A stretch of DNA of 64,000 nucleotides, taken from CBDBJR01 sp965206445. Lineage in GTDB: Bacteria > Pseudomonadota > Gammaproteobacteria > Arenicellales > Poriferihabitantaceae. A program made the position numbers and the translations under genes. The notes under the pieces were generated by a model. The model saw only the letters and a program-made list of their open reading frames with translations. It had not been told where the DNA came from and searched no databases. Shown here piece after piece: positions 18,056 through 27,646 of this stretch; the first letter of the stretch is position 1, and each line of letters begins with the position of its first letter. The stretch lies in the NCBI GenBank assembly GCA_965206445.1, contig CBDBJR010000002.1:2914001-2978000 (forward strand), written 5' to 3'.

Positions 18056-19264
18056 TCATGCCAGCAGGCAGCGCAGCTCTTGCTGCCACGCGGCGGGTAG
18101 ATTGGCATTTTCCAGGTGAACGCGCTCGCAGGCATTAAAGCGCATGAACAAATGCAGTTGTTGGGCAAAAGCGCGCAAAAACCCGTCCGCCCGGCGCAGC
18201 GGCTGCTCCAGATAAAACTGCCTGATCGACAGCGTGGCGGTTTGTCGATGCGCTTTGGCGTCGAGTCTGCCGACCACCTGCGCCCCTTGCAGCACCGGCA
18301 GACAAAAATAGCCGAACCGACGCTGCGCCGCCGGCAGATAGCATTCGATTTGATAGCTGAAATCAAACAGCGACTGCAGGCGCCGGCGCTGGATCAGCAG
18401 GTTGTCAAACGGCGACAGGATTTTTACCCCGGTGCGCGGTTGCCGCCGATGCAGCTGCGCCAGACTGTCCGGCAGCGCGTAATAGGGTTGGCGGCCAACG
18501 TCCACCGCGATCACCTCGCCGGCCTCGAGCATGTCTTGCAGCGTCGCTTTGATCAGCGGCTGGGTGTGTTTGCGCAGATAGCCGATCTCCGCCGCCAGAC
18601 CGATGCCGTTGGCGCATAAAAACCGGGTGATCAAATGCCGCGCATATTCTGTTTCGGTCGGCATGGATTGATCCAGCCCGTCCGGCAGCACCCGCTGCGG
18701 CAAATCATAGAGCTTTTGAAAGCCAATGCGGCGGGGTGACAGCAGCCGGCCTTCCATGAACAGTTGCTCCAGCGCCTGCTTGGCCGGCTTCCACTCCCAC
18801 ATCGCCCGGCTACGGCGGGCGGTATCGGCAAAATCCCGGCTTTGCAGCGCGCCCTGGTCGCGGACGCGATCGAGCACATAGCGCATCATCTTGCGGTCGC
18901 GTTGGGTCCAGTGCGGCTGCCCGTTGGCAATCGCCCGCATGGTCGGCAGGCAGAAGCGGTAATCCTGCATCGGCAGATAGGCGGCGGCGTGCGCCCAGTG
19001 TTCGAGCACCTGGCCGCGGACCTGCAATTGGTCGATATGCGACAGCCGATAGCGCGGATTGCGGCTCCATAGCACATGGTGATGCGCGCGCTGAACCACA
19101 GAAATCGTATCGATCTGGATATATCCCAGGTGCGTGATCAGCGCCAGCGTCGCGTCCACAGCGGCACCCGATGGGGACCGGCGGAAAATCCGCTGACACT
19201 GTAGCACCAGCTTGCGGGCCTCATCCGGTGCCAGTGAAATTGCCGTGCTCAATGCTGCCGTCAT
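18056..19264 (-). CDS. AlkX/YcaQ-type DNA glycosylase
   Basis: This 402-residue winged-helix protein matches the HTH_42 (YcaQ/AlkZ) superfamily. The region HLGYIQIDTISVVQRAHHHV contains the Q-I-D catalytic motif typical of the AlkX (YcaQ) branch, which in E. coli unhooks DNA interstrand crosslinks. Further family segments are MWEWKPAKQALEQLFMEGRL and LSPFDNLLIQRRRLQSLFDF. It lies 46 bp upstream of the glycerophosphodiesterase gene on the same strand. Confidence 0.82.
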   Translation of the reverse strand: MTAALSTAISLAPDEARKLVLQCQRIFRRSPSGAAVDATLALITHLGYIQIDTISVVQRAHHHVLWSRNPRYRLSHIDQLQVRGQVLEHWAHAAAYLPMQDYRFCLPTMRAIANGQPHWTQRDRKMMRYVLDRVRDQGALQSRDFADTARRSRAMWEWKPAKQALEQLFMEGRLLSPRRIGFQKLYDLPQRVLPDGLDQSMPTETEYARHLITRFLCANGIGLAAEIGYLRKHTQPLIKATLQDMLEAGEVIAVDVGRQPYYALPDSLAQLHRRQPRTGVKILSPFDNLLIQRRRLQSLFDFSYQIECYLPAAQRRFGYFCLPVLQGAQVVGRLDAKAHRQTATLSIRQFYLEQPLRRADGFLRAFAQQLHLFMRFNACERVHLENANLPAAWQQELRCLLA

Positions 19265-19300
19265 GTCTGCATTTTACCCCATCGGCGGGCTTCGACCGCC

Positions 19301-20605
19301 ATGCGTTATTCTCTCCGCTTGCAGGCAACTGGTGTACACTCGGGTTTGACAATTTTGCCGGTTGCATCGATCTTGATCCGCTCCATCGCGCCGCTGCTGG
19401 TGGCCGCCGCTATTTTGCTGGCCGGCAACGGCTTGCTCGGCACCCTGATTGCGCTGAGTGCCAAAGCGCAAGGCTTCGATACCAGCCTCATCGGCCTGAT
19501 GGGGACGTCCTACTTTGCCGGATTCTTTGCCGCCTGCTATTACGCCTCCCGCCTGGTGCGCGCCTTTGGACACGTGCGGGTGTTTGCCGCACTCGCCGCT
19601 GTGGGCGCCATCGTCCCGCTGTTAATCGCCATACTGCCCAATCCGTTTGTCTGGATAGCCGTCAGGGCAGTGGGCGGATTTTGCTTTGCGGCCCTGCTGA
19701 TGGTGGTGGAAAGCTGGATCAATGAGGTGGCAAAAAATGCCGACCGCGGCCGCATATTGAGTGTCTATCGGATTGTCGATCTGCTCGCCGTCACCAGTGC
19801 GCAGTTCATCATTCCGCTGCTCGGCGGCACCGGCTACGTTATCTTTTCGGTTGTCGCCATCATGTTCTGCCTGTCCCTGTTGCCGATCTCGCTGTCCAAT
19901 CGCTCGAAGCCGCAGCCGCTGCAAAAGATGCAGCTCAGCCTGCGCGATGTATGGGAAATTTCCCCGCTGGCCTGTCTGACCTCGCTGTCCATCGGTTTGA
20001 CCAACTCGGCATTCCGTTTGGTCGGCCCGGTGTACGCCATCGAAATTGGCCTGGACACCCGCTCGGTCGTGGTTTTTATGAGCATGGGGATCGCCGGCGG
20101 CGCATTATTGCAGTACCCTCTCGGCAGCTTATCCGATCGTTTCGGGCGGCGAAAAATACTGTTGATGGCGACCTTCGGCGCGATGCTGAGCGGCTTGTTT
20201 CTGTCGTATCAGGATAAGGGCACGGTGCTCGGCCTCTACGCCGGGGCGCTGATGTTTGGCGCGTTCGCACTGCCGCTGTACTCGCTGGCGGCGGCGCACG
20301 CCAATGACCGGGCGCAGGACGGACAATACATACTGATCTCGGCCGGCCTGACGTTCTATTTTTCTATCGGCGCGGTCATCGGCCCGTACGCCGCATCGCT
20401 GGTCATCAGCCAGTTTGAACCGCACGCTTTCTTCCTTTATACTTGCGCGGTGCATGGCACTCTGGCGTTGTTTGTGATGCTGCGAATGCGCCTGCGGACC
20501 TCGGTTCCGGCTGAATATCGCTCACGTTTTGTCACGCTGCTGCAAACCTCGCCGGGGTTTTTTCGTTTGGCCAGAAAGCTGGGCAGGCCCCGCAGGCGGG
20601 ATTAG
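19301..20605 (+). CDS. MFS transporter, YcaD-like
   Basis: This inner-membrane protein of up to 434 residues and about twelve helices has the pattern IAPLLVAAAILLAGNGLLGT followed by the loop motif FAGFFAACYYASRLVRAFGH, then PLGSLSDRFGRRKILLMATF between helices 8 and 9. These are hallmarks of the YcaD-type major facilitator subgroup. Substrate is unknown. The family-like part begins at about residue 25, so a TTG at 19373 is an alternative start; the ATG at 19301 lacks a good ribosome binding site. Confidence 0.8.
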   Translation: MRYSLRLQATGVHSGLTILPVASILIRSIAPLLVAAAILLAGNGLLGTLIALSAKAQGFDTSLIGLMGTSYFAGFFAACYYASRLVRAFGHVRVFAALAAVGAIVPLLIAILPNPFVWIAVRAVGGFCFAALLMVVESWINEVAKNADRGRILSVYRIVDLLAVTSAQFIIPLLGGTGYVIFSVVAIMFCLSLLPISLSNRSKPQPLQKMQLSLRDVWEISPLACLTSLSIGLTNSAFRLVGPVYAIEIGLDTRSVVVFMSMGIAGGALLQYPLGSLSDRFGRRKILLMATFGAMLSGLFLSYQDKGTVLGLYAGALMFGAFALPLYSLAAAHANDRAQDGQYILISAGLTFYFSIGAVIGPYAASLVISQFEPHAFFLYTCAVHGTLALFVMLRMRLRTSVPAEYRSRFVTLLQTSPGFFRLARKLGRPRRRD

Positions 20606-20680
20606 TATGAGCCCACCCGAACCGCGCGGCGGTTGTATGCCGTTATTCATCACCCGAACTGTTCCAACCATTACCGCACC

Positions 20681-21616
20681 GTGTCGGACTTGCCGCCAAA
20701 ACTCTCCGTCGTAACCACGCTGTATCATTCCGAGCCGCATCTGGAGGCGTTCTATCGGCGCATCTGCGCGGCGGCGCAAGCCGAAGTGGCGGATGATTTT
20801 GAAGTCATCCTGGTCAATGACGGCTCACCCGATAACAGCCTGTCGATTGCCGTCAAGCTGTTTGAAAACAATCACAACGTGCGGATTATCGACTTGTCGA
20901 GAAACTTCGGCCACCCCAAAGCCATCATCACCGGCCTGGAAAACGCCCGCGGCCGGCACGTGCTGTTGATCGACAGCGATCTCGAAGAGCCGCCCGAGGT
21001 GATCAGTACCTTTTATGCGGCGATGCAAAAAGAGCACTGCGATATGGTGTACGGCGTACAAAAACGCCGCAAAGGCGGCCTGTTCGAAAAATTCAGCGGC
21101 TGGCTGGTGTACAAAATCTTCAATCTGCTGGTCGGCTTTACGCTGCCCGAAAATATCGTCACCGCCAGATTGATGACCCGGCAATTTCTCGATGCGCTGC
21201 TGCTGCATAAAGAAAGAGAAGTGTCGATTGGCGGGCTGTTTATCATCACCGGTTTCCGTCAGGTTGCCGTGCCGGTGAACAAAACCAGCACCAGCGCGAC
21301 CACCTACACACTGCGGAAAAAAATCAATGTTTTTCTCGACGTCGTCACCGCCTTCAGCAGCCGGCCGTTGATCGGTATCTTTGTCATCGGCTTTGCCGTG
21401 TTCGGGCTGTCGCTGATAGTCAGCGTCTACTTTCTGGTCAACGCGCTTTTTTACGCCAATCCGCCGGGTGGCTGGACGTCGCTGATCGTATCGGTCTGGC
21501 TGCTGGGCGGGTTGATCATTTCCAGCATCGGCATCGTGGGCATTTATATCTCCAAGATATATGCCGAAACCAAGCAGCGGCCGAATGCAATCATACGCAA
21601 AATTTATGAGCACTAG
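20681..21616 (+). CDS. Membrane-anchored GT2 glycosyltransferase
   Basis: The N-terminal GT-A domain shows FEVILVNDGSPDNSLSIAVK (nucleotide-binding Asp) and VLLIDSDLEEPPEVISTFYA (acidic metal motif). Two C-terminal transmembrane helices (about 215-245 and 260-290) give the layout of polyprenyl-phosphate sugar transferases such as GtrB and DPM1-like enzymes. It probably loads a sugar onto a lipid carrier at the inner membrane. I chose GTG at 20681 because the GT domain starts shortly after; TTG 20633 is an upstream alternative. First of three collinear genes that may be one operon. Confidence 0.85.
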   Translation: MSDLPPKLSVVTTLYHSEPHLEAFYRRICAAAQAEVADDFEVILVNDGSPDNSLSIAVKLFENNHNVRIIDLSRNFGHPKAIITGLENARGRHVLLIDSDLEEPPEVISTFYAAMQKEHCDMVYGVQKRRKGGLFEKFSGWLVYKIFNLLVGFTLPENIVTARLMTRQFLDALLLHKEREVSIGGLFIITGFRQVAVPVNKTSTSATTYTLRKKINVFLDVVTAFSSRPLIGIFVIGFAVFGLSLIVSVYFLVNALFYANPPGGWTSLIVSVWLLGGLIISSIGIVGIYISKIYAETKQRPNAIIRKIYEH

Positions 21617-21643
21617 CCCGCGACCGCCGCAGCGCCCCGGCCG

Positions 21644-22777
21644 ATGCCAGCGGACAGTCTGAGCATCGGTTTTATCGGCGGCGCGCATGACTCCGCCGTC
21701 GGCTGCACCCATCGCATCGCCGCGCAGATGGACGGCAGATGGAAGCTGGCGGCGGGCTGTTTCAGCGAGGCCCAGGCCAGCAACGAGGCCACCGGGAAAA
21801 GCTGGCTCGATGATCACCGGCGGCTCTATCGCCACTGGCAGACGCTGCTGGAGCAAGAGCAGGGGCGATTGGACGCCATCGCCGTACTGACACCCACCCC
21901 CTCGCATAGCGAAATTGTATTGGCCGCGATTGCCGCCGGCTATGCGGTGATTTGTGAAAAGGCGCTGGCGGCGGGCTCGCTCGAGGCCAAAAAGATCAAG
22001 CAGGCGGTCGAGCAGGCCGACGGTTTTCTGGCGGTACCCTATAACTATTCGGGCTACCCGATGCTGCGCGAGTTGAAGCTGATAATCGCCTCCGGCGAGC
22101 TCGGCAACCTCCATCAGGTGCAGATTGAAATGCCGAGCGAAGGGTTTTTGAAATGCCGGAACGGGGAGCCGATCGCACCGCAGGAGTGGCGCTTGCAGGA
22201 CGCCGGGATACCGACACTGGCGCTGGATCTGGGCACGCATGTGCACCATATAATCAAGTTCCTGACCGAACAAAAACCGTTGTCGGTGGTCGCCTGCGCG
22301 AACACCTTCGGGTTTTTCGAGCACATCATCGACAACACCCTGTGCATTGCCCGGTATTCGAATAATATCGATTGCCAGATCTGGTTCAGCAAGTCCGCAT
22401 TGGGGCATAGCAATGGGCTGCGCGTGCGGGTGTATGGCGACCAGGGCGCCGCCGAATGGCATCAAATGGAGCCGGAACATCTTTTCCTGGCCGACAACCG
22501 CGGACAAAAAAGCACCGTCACCCGCGCATCCGACCGCCTTCGTCTGGCCGGCCTGCCGCGCTATAACCGCTTCAAGGCGGGGCATCCGGCCGGGTTTATA
22601 GAGGCTTTTGCCAACTGCTACTACGACCTGGCAGATGCCCGCAAACAGCACCTGCAGGGCGGCGGCAGCAGTGCCGATTGGTGCTTTGGCGTCGACGACG
22701 CATTGGAAGGGCTGTTGATGCTGGAGGCCATGTCAGCTTCGGCCCGGCTGAAAAACTGGCAGGACATCGGGCGGTAG
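21644..22777 (+). CDS. Gfo/Idh/MocA family oxidoreductase
   Basis: This 377-residue protein has an N-terminal Rossmann fold (LSIGFIGGAHDSAVGCTH), the block LDAIAVLTPTPSHSEIVLAA and EKAL at about residue 106, the Lys position conserved in sugar dehydrogenases of this family. A likely catalytic segment is ALDLGTHVHHIIKF. It would oxidise or rearrange a sugar or cyclitol, often as a nucleotide derivative, with NAD(P). Following the GT2 gene by 27 bp, it may modify the sugar that GT2 transfers. Confidence 0.85.
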   Translation: MPADSLSIGFIGGAHDSAVGCTHRIAAQMDGRWKLAAGCFSEAQASNEATGKSWLDDHRRLYRHWQTLLEQEQGRLDAIAVLTPTPSHSEIVLAAIAAGYAVICEKALAAGSLEAKKIKQAVEQADGFLAVPYNYSGYPMLRELKLIIASGELGNLHQVQIEMPSEGFLKCRNGEPIAPQEWRLQDAGIPTLALDLGTHVHHIIKFLTEQKPLSVVACANTFGFFEHIIDNTLCIARYSNNIDCQIWFSKSALGHSNGLRVRVYGDQGAAEWHQMEPEHLFLADNRGQKSTVTRASDRLRLAGLPRYNRFKAGHPAGFIEAFANCYYDLADARKQHLQGGGSSADWCFGVDDALEGLLMLEAMSASARLKNWQDIGR

Positions 22778-22850
22778 CCGCTCGCGGCGCCCTCACCCGG
22801 GCGGTCGCAGACACCGCGCATCGGCCATCACACGACTATCCGCCAGAGCA

Positions 22851-24044
22851 ATGCAGCGGGACAAAAAAATGCTGTTGGTTGGCGGCGGATACGCTGAAAT
22901 CCCGCTGATCAAGGCGGCGAAAAAACTGGGGTTTCACGTCATCACGACCGGCAATGCGCCGCAGCAGCCCGGGCATCGGTATGCGGATGAATATGCCTAC
23001 GCCGATTATGCTGACCCCGATGCCATCCTCGCCGTGGCGCAACAGCATCGAGTCGATGCCATCTGCCCGTCCTGCAACGACTTTGCCTTGCTCGCGTCGG
23101 CTTTTGTTGCGCAGCGGATGGGCCTGCCGGGGCAGGATGATTACGCCACCGCCGTGCGCCTGCACCACAAGGATCAATACCGTTCGTTTGCCGCGGAAAA
23201 CGGGCTGCCCACGCCGCACACGGCGGTTTTCTCGCAGCCCGATGACGCCTATCGCGCCGCGCTCGAGTTTACGCCACCGTACATTATAAAACCGGTCGAC
23301 CTGACCGGCGGCAAAGGCATACAGAAGATATCCGGGCGGATGGAGGCGAAGCCGGCAATCGATCGGGCGTTTGCGCTCTCCCGCTCAAAGCGCATTATTC
23401 TCGAGCAATATCTCCCCGGCTCCAATCATGGTTTTTCTACGTTTATCGAGCGCGGAAAGGTCGTTTTCCATTTTGCCGACGACGAGCATTACTACCTGAA
23501 TAAATACCACGTGTGCGCGGCTTCAACCCCAACGACCAGCCCGCCGGCCGCTATCGACCGACTGATTGCCGACAGCGAAAAAATCGCGCACCGGCTCGGC
23601 CTGGTCAACGGGATTTTTCATATCCAGTACATTCTCGATGCCGGCCCGCCGTGCATCGTGGAAATCTGCCGGCGCGCACCGGGCGACCTGTACATCTCTT
23701 TTGTGCAACAGGCTACCGGGGTCGATTATCCGCTCTGGATAGTAAAAACCGCCGCCGGGCTGGCGGTCGAGGCACCGGACGAGGCGCCGCTCAAAGGCTG
23801 CTTTACCCGCCATTGCATTATGGCGGAGCGCAACGGCGTGGTGGAGCGCGTTCACTTCGACCCCGTCATCAGACAGAAAATGGTCGATCAGTGCCTGTGG
23901 TACACGCGCGGCTACCGGGTCGACGATTTTATGACCCAAAAGCTCGGCATTGTTTTTCTGCGCTTCGACAGCCGGGATGAGATGCTGGACATCACCCCCA
24001 GGCTGCACCGGCTGATCACCGTGCAATGGCGCGACCGCCCCTGA
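22851..24044 (+). CDS. ATP-grasp ligase-like protein
   Basis: This 397-residue protein has a pre-ATP-grasp Rossmann-like domain (KKMLLVGGGYAEIPLIKAAK), the ATP-binding strand YIIKPVDLTGGKGIQKI and a later metal-binding strand in PCIVEICRRAPGDLYISFVQ. ATP-grasp enzymes of this type activate a carboxylate as an acyl phosphate and join it to an amine or thiol. Placed after the GT2 and Gfo/Idh genes, it might attach an amino acid to a sugar; that is inference. The gap upstream is 73 bp. Confidence 0.8.
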   Translation: MQRDKKMLLVGGGYAEIPLIKAAKKLGFHVITTGNAPQQPGHRYADEYAYADYADPDAILAVAQQHRVDAICPSCNDFALLASAFVAQRMGLPGQDDYATAVRLHHKDQYRSFAAENGLPTPHTAVFSQPDDAYRAALEFTPPYIIKPVDLTGGKGIQKISGRMEAKPAIDRAFALSRSKRIILEQYLPGSNHGFSTFIERGKVVFHFADDEHYYLNKYHVCAASTPTTSPPAAIDRLIADSEKIAHRLGLVNGIFHIQYILDAGPPCIVEICRRAPGDLYISFVQQATGVDYPLWIVKTAAGLAVEAPDEAPLKGCFTRHCIMAERNGVVERVHFDPVIRQKMVDQCLWYTRGYRVDDFMTQKLGIVFLRFDSRDEMLDITPRLHRLITVQWRDRP

Positions 24045-24064
24045 CCGGCGACCGGTGGCCGCGG

Positions 24065-25258
24065 CTATCGAATCAGCTGGTCCAGAGCGCGCCGCAAATC
24101 AGCGAAAATATCCGCCGGGTCTTCCAGGCCAACTGAAATCCGCAGTAAATTCTCCCCGATCTGCGCCTGATCACGCTGCTGTTGACTGATGCGCGCATGC
24201 GTAGTGGTGGCCGGGTGGGTGATCGTGGTTTTGGTATCGCCCAGATTGCCCGTTATCGACAGCAGTCGAACCGTGTTGATGACCTGCCAGGCCGCCGCCC
24301 GACCGCCGCTGACCGTAAACGACACAATGCCGCCAAACCCCTGCAACTGCCGTTTGGCCAGCGCGTGCTGCGGATGCTCGGGCAAGCCCGGATAATAGAC
24401 CGTTTCAACCGCCGGATGGGCCTGCAATTGCCCGGCCAGTTCGGCCGCGTTGGCGCAGTGTTCACGCATGCGCAGGTGCAGCGTCTCCAGGCCTTTGCTG
24501 AAGACCCAGGCATTGAACGGCGTCATGCAAGCGCCGGTGGAACGCAGACAGGCGAAGATATCGTCGTGCAGCCGGTCATCGTTCATCACCAACGCGCCGC
24601 CGACGCAGCGGCCCTGACCGTCCAGATACTTGGTGGCGGTATGCACCACGAGGTCGGCCCCCATAGCCAGCGGCTGCTGCAATACCGGCGTGCAAAACGC
24701 ATTGTCGACGGCAAACACGGCGTTATGCCGCCGCGCCACCGCGGCAATTTTCCGCAGGTCGGCAATCCGGCACAACGGATTGGAGGGCGATTCCAGATAA
24801 AACAACCGGGTGTTGGCGGTTGCCGCCTGCGCCCATTCAGATGGCCGGGTCAGATCGACAAAGGTGGTTTGAATATCGAATCGACTGATGATCCGGCTAA
24901 ACAGCGTCACGCTGGAGCCAAACAGGCTGGATGAGGCGACGATGTGATCGCCCGCGCGCAGCAATGCCAGCAGCATAGTGGTAATCGCCGCCATGCCCGA
25001 GGCAAACGCAATGCCGTGCGCACCGCCTTCCAATGCCGCCATGCGCGCCTCGAAAGCCTGTACCGTCGGATTGGTAAAGCGGGAATAGACGTTGCCGCTC
25101 TGTTCACCGCTGAACAGGGCCGCCGCCTGCTCGGCCGAGTCAAAGACGAAGCTGGAGGTGGTAAAAATGGCCTCGTTATGTTCACGCTCGTGCGTGCGCC
25201 GATAGCCCTCCCGGATTGCCCGGGTGCGCGCGGCCAACTGACTGCGATGTGGCGACAT
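24065..25258 (-). CDS. metZ: O-succinylhomoserine sulfhydrylase
   Basis: This is a Cys/Met-metabolism PLP enzyme of 397 residues. Features are an N-terminal TTSSFVFDSAEQAAALFSGE, YSRFTNPTVQAFEARMAALE, and the PLP-binding Lys in VVHTATKYLDGQGRCVGGAL. The residues and length fit MetZ, which makes homocysteine directly from O-succinylhomoserine and sulfide. In many gammaproteobacteria metZ follows purF; here it is next to trpB on the opposite strand. No SAM riboswitch was recognised upstream. Confidence 0.9.
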   Translation of the reverse strand: MSPHRSQLAARTRAIREGYRRTHEREHNEAIFTTSSFVFDSAEQAAALFSGEQSGNVYSRFTNPTVQAFEARMAALEGGAHGIAFASGMAAITTMLLALLRAGDHIVASSSLFGSSVTLFSRIISRFDIQTTFVDLTRPSEWAQAATANTRLFYLESPSNPLCRIADLRKIAAVARRHNAVFAVDNAFCTPVLQQPLAMGADLVVHTATKYLDGQGRCVGGALVMNDDRLHDDIFACLRSTGACMTPFNAWVFSKGLETLHLRMREHCANAAELAGQLQAHPAVETVYYPGLPEHPQHALAKRQLQGFGGIVSFTVSGGRAAAWQVINTVRLLSITGNLGDTKTTITHPATTTHARISQQQRDQAQIGENLLRISVGLEDPADIFADLRRALDQLIR

Positions 25259-25410
25259 AAGTATCTACCCCGAATAACCTGCTCAAACAACCCGGCAGCA
25301 TTGCGCGCCGCGCCCGCCGTCGGGCCGCGCCTCAACTGCGCCGACACGCCGCCGGTGCAGCCGTGCCGAACCCGTTTCGATGGGCGACTATAGCAGTATT
25401 CCAGGCTATC

Positions 25411-25435
25411 CGGGCGCCGCGCTGGCGCCGTTTTT
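25411..25435 (+). terminator. Intrinsic terminator before trpB
   Basis: GGCGCC (25413-25418) pairs with GGCGCC (25424-25429) around GCGCT, then TTTTT at 25431-25435. It points in the trpB direction but lies upstream of the likely promoter. No Trp-rich leader peptide was found, so insulation is more likely than attenuation. Confidence 0.45.
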
Positions 25436-25505
25436 ATCCGTACCGGCAAGGCGCATAACCGGTGCCGGCAGCGAATAATTCGCTGGATTAGTGCAGCTCA
25501 AACGG

Positions 25506-25511
25506 TATAAT
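25506..25511 (+). promoter_or_regulatory. Probable -10 of the trpBA promoter
   Basis: A perfect TATAAT lies 28 bp before the trpB ATG. The region 17 bp upstream reads CTGGAT, a weak -35, so the promoter may depend on an activator. Confidence 0.5.
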
Positions 25512-25538
25512 CTTTGACCTGCACAACCGCTTCAACCG

Positions 25539-26762
25539 ATGACTCAGCCGCCCCCCCCTGTCGAATCCTATCGCTCCGGCCCGGACGAGCACGGCCATTT
25601 TGGCATCTATGGCGGGCGGTTTGTCGCCGAAACCCTGATGCCGCTGATTCTGGAAGTCGAACAGGCCTACCGGAAGTATCAGCACGACAGCGATTTCAAG
25701 GCCGAGCTGGCGTACTACGCCCGCGACTACATCGGACGGCCAAGCCCGATGTATTTCGCCGAGAACCTGACCGCCGAGCTGGGCGGGGCAAAAATCTACT
25801 TTAAGCGTGAAGAGCTGAACCACACCGGCGCCCACAAAATCAACAACACCCTGGGGCAGATTTTACTGGCCCGGAGAATGGGCAAGCGGCGCATCATCGC
25901 CGAAACCGGCGCCGGGCAGCACGGCGTTGCCACCGCCACGGTCTGCGCGCTGTTCAAGCTGCCCTGCGTTGTCTATATGGGGACCACCGACATCGAGCGC
26001 CAGGCGCCCAATGTCTTTAGAATGAAACTACTGGGCGCGCAAGTGGTGCCGGTCACCAGCGGCACCGGCACGTTGAAAGACGCGATGAACGATGCGCTGC
26101 GCGATTGGGTCGCCAACGTCGAAGACACGTTTTATATTATCGGCACCGCCGCCGGGCCGCATCCGTATCCGGAAATGGTGCGCGACTTTCAGACCGTGAT
26201 CGGCACCGAGGCCATGCAGCAGATTCGGCAGCGGGAAAACCGACTGCCGGATATGCTGGTCGCCTGCATCGGCGGCGGCTCGAATGCCATCGGTTTTTTC
26301 CACCCGTTTCTCGATCACCCGTCGGTGCGTATCGTGGGGGTCGAAGCGGCCGGCCACGGGCTGGAAAGCGGCGCGCATGCCGCCTCCTTGAGCGCCGGCG
26401 AACCCGGTGTACTGCATGGCAACCGCACCTTTTTACTGCAAGACCCGGACGGTCAGATCAGCGACGCCCATTCGATTTCGGCCGGGCTCGATTATCCCGG
26501 CATTGGCCCCGAACACGCCTGGCTGCACCAGACCGGGCGGGTAGAATACGTCGCGGTCACCGATCAGCAAGCGCTGACCGCTTTCCAGCATTGCTGCCGC
26601 TCGGAGGGCATCATCCCGGCGCTGGAACCGGCACATGCCCTGGCCTACGTGATCGAGCAGGCGCCGCGGCTGGAGCGGCAGCACATCATGCTGATGAATC
26701 TGTGCGGCCGCGGCGATAAGGATGTCTTTACCGTGGCCAACGCACTCGGCATCACTCTGTGA
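25539..26762 (+). CDS. trpB: Tryptophan synthase beta chain
   Basis: This is a PLP enzyme of 407 residues that joins indole and serine. The PLP Lys is in KREELNHTGAHKINNTLGQI, the Gly-rich phosphate loop in LVACIGGGSNAIGFFHPFLD, and the C-terminal GRGDKD motif is present. It overlaps trpA (GTGA), consistent with synthesis of the alpha/beta complex from one message. trpF, which usually precedes it in gammaproteobacteria, is missing here. Confidence 0.97.
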   Translation: MTQPPPPVESYRSGPDEHGHFGIYGGRFVAETLMPLILEVEQAYRKYQHDSDFKAELAYYARDYIGRPSPMYFAENLTAELGGAKIYFKREELNHTGAHKINNTLGQILLARRMGKRRIIAETGAGQHGVATATVCALFKLPCVVYMGTTDIERQAPNVFRMKLLGAQVVPVTSGTGTLKDAMNDALRDWVANVEDTFYIIGTAAGPHPYPEMVRDFQTVIGTEAMQQIRQRENRLPDMLVACIGGGSNAIGFFHPFLDHPSVRIVGVEAAGHGLESGAHAASLSAGEPGVLHGNRTFLLQDPDGQISDAHSISAGLDYPGIGPEHAWLHQTGRVEYVAVTDQQALTAFQHCCRSEGIIPALEPAHALAYVIEQAPRLERQHIMLMNLCGRGDKDVFTVANALGITL

Positions 26763-27613
26763 CCGACGTGAGGGGCGGCAGCACGGTCTCGCGCATCGAA
26801 GCGCGCTTCCGGCAACTACGGCAGGCCGGGCGCGCCGGCTTCATTCCGTTCATCACCGCCGGCGACCCGGATTTACCCACCGCCCGGGAGATCCTGCTGG
26901 GGCTGCCGGCGGCCGGCGCCGACCTGATCGAGCTGGGCATGCCGTTCTCCGACCCGATGGCCGACGGCCCGGCGATTCAGGCGGCCAATCTGCGGGCGCT
27001 GCAAAACGGCATGACCCTGCAAAAGACACTCGACCTGGTCGCCCATTTCCGCCGCCAGGACGACCGCACACCGGTGGTGTTGATGGGCTACTACAATCCG
27101 ATTTACCGTTATGGCGTACCGGCTTTTATCGATGCGGCCCTCGACGCCGGCGTCGACGGGTTGATTATTGTCGATCTGCCGCCGGAAGAAGACGACGAAT
27201 TATGCCACCCCTGCCGCACGGCAAACCTGGACTGGATCAGATTGACCACGCCGACGACCCATGAGCAGCGGGTCACGCGGGTGTTGAAGCACAGCTCGGG
27301 GTTTGTGTATTACGTGGCAATCACCGGCACCACCGGCACCCGATCGGCTGAACCGCAGGCGGTGCAAGCCGACATCGAACGGATCAGACAGCACACCTGT
27401 TTGCCGATTGCGGTTGGATTCGGCATCAAAACCAGGCAACAGGTCAGCCGGATGGCGCAGCTGGCGGATGCCGTCGTAGTGGGTTCGGCGATTGTCGGGA
27501 CGATCGCCGCCGAGCGAGACAAACAACGCACCGATCGACACATCATCGATAGCGTACTGGGGTTTACCGCCGAACTCGCCGCCGGCACCGGCGACCCGCC
27601 GCCCGGGCGATAA
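26759..27613 (+). CDS. trpA: Tryptophan synthase alpha chain
   Basis: This TIM-barrel subunit of 284 residues cleaves indole-3-glycerol phosphate. Conserved segments are GFIPFITAGDPDLPTAREIL, the catalytic Glu in LIELGMPFSDPMADGPAIQ, and the catalytic Asp in LIIVDLPPEEDDEL. The phosphate loop region VGFGIKTRQQV is also seen. The GTG start at 26759 overlaps the trpB stop codon; another GTG lies at 26768. Confidence 0.96.
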   Translation: MTDVRGGSTVSRIEARFRQLRQAGRAGFIPFITAGDPDLPTAREILLGLPAAGADLIELGMPFSDPMADGPAIQAANLRALQNGMTLQKTLDLVAHFRRQDDRTPVVLMGYYNPIYRYGVPAFIDAALDAGVDGLIIVDLPPEEDDELCHPCRTANLDWIRLTTPTTHEQRVTRVLKHSSGFVYYVAITGTTGTRSAEPQAVQADIERIRQHTCLPIAVGFGIKTRQQVSRMAQLADAVVVGSAIVGTIAAERDKQRTDRHIIDSVLGFTAELAAGTGDPPPGR

Positions 27614-27628
27614 AGACCCATCCCACCA

Positions 27629-27642
27629 CGCGGGTAACCGCG
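27629..27642. terminator. Short hairpin between convergent trpA and fimV
   Basis: CGCGG and CCGCG pair around a GTAA tetraloop in the 33-bp convergent gap. There is no T-tract on either strand, so it could only act as a weak or bidirectional terminator. Confidence 0.25.
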
Positions 27643-27646
27643 CGGG

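Noticed and set aside
22836..24026. Minus-strand frames opposite the ATP-grasp gene
   Set aside because: No family resemblance, and the plus-strand frame has clear ATP-grasp motifs.
25354..25540. Possible trp attenuator with leader peptide
   Set aside because: A terminator exists, but the short frame before it contains no Trp codons and the likely promoter lies downstream of it.
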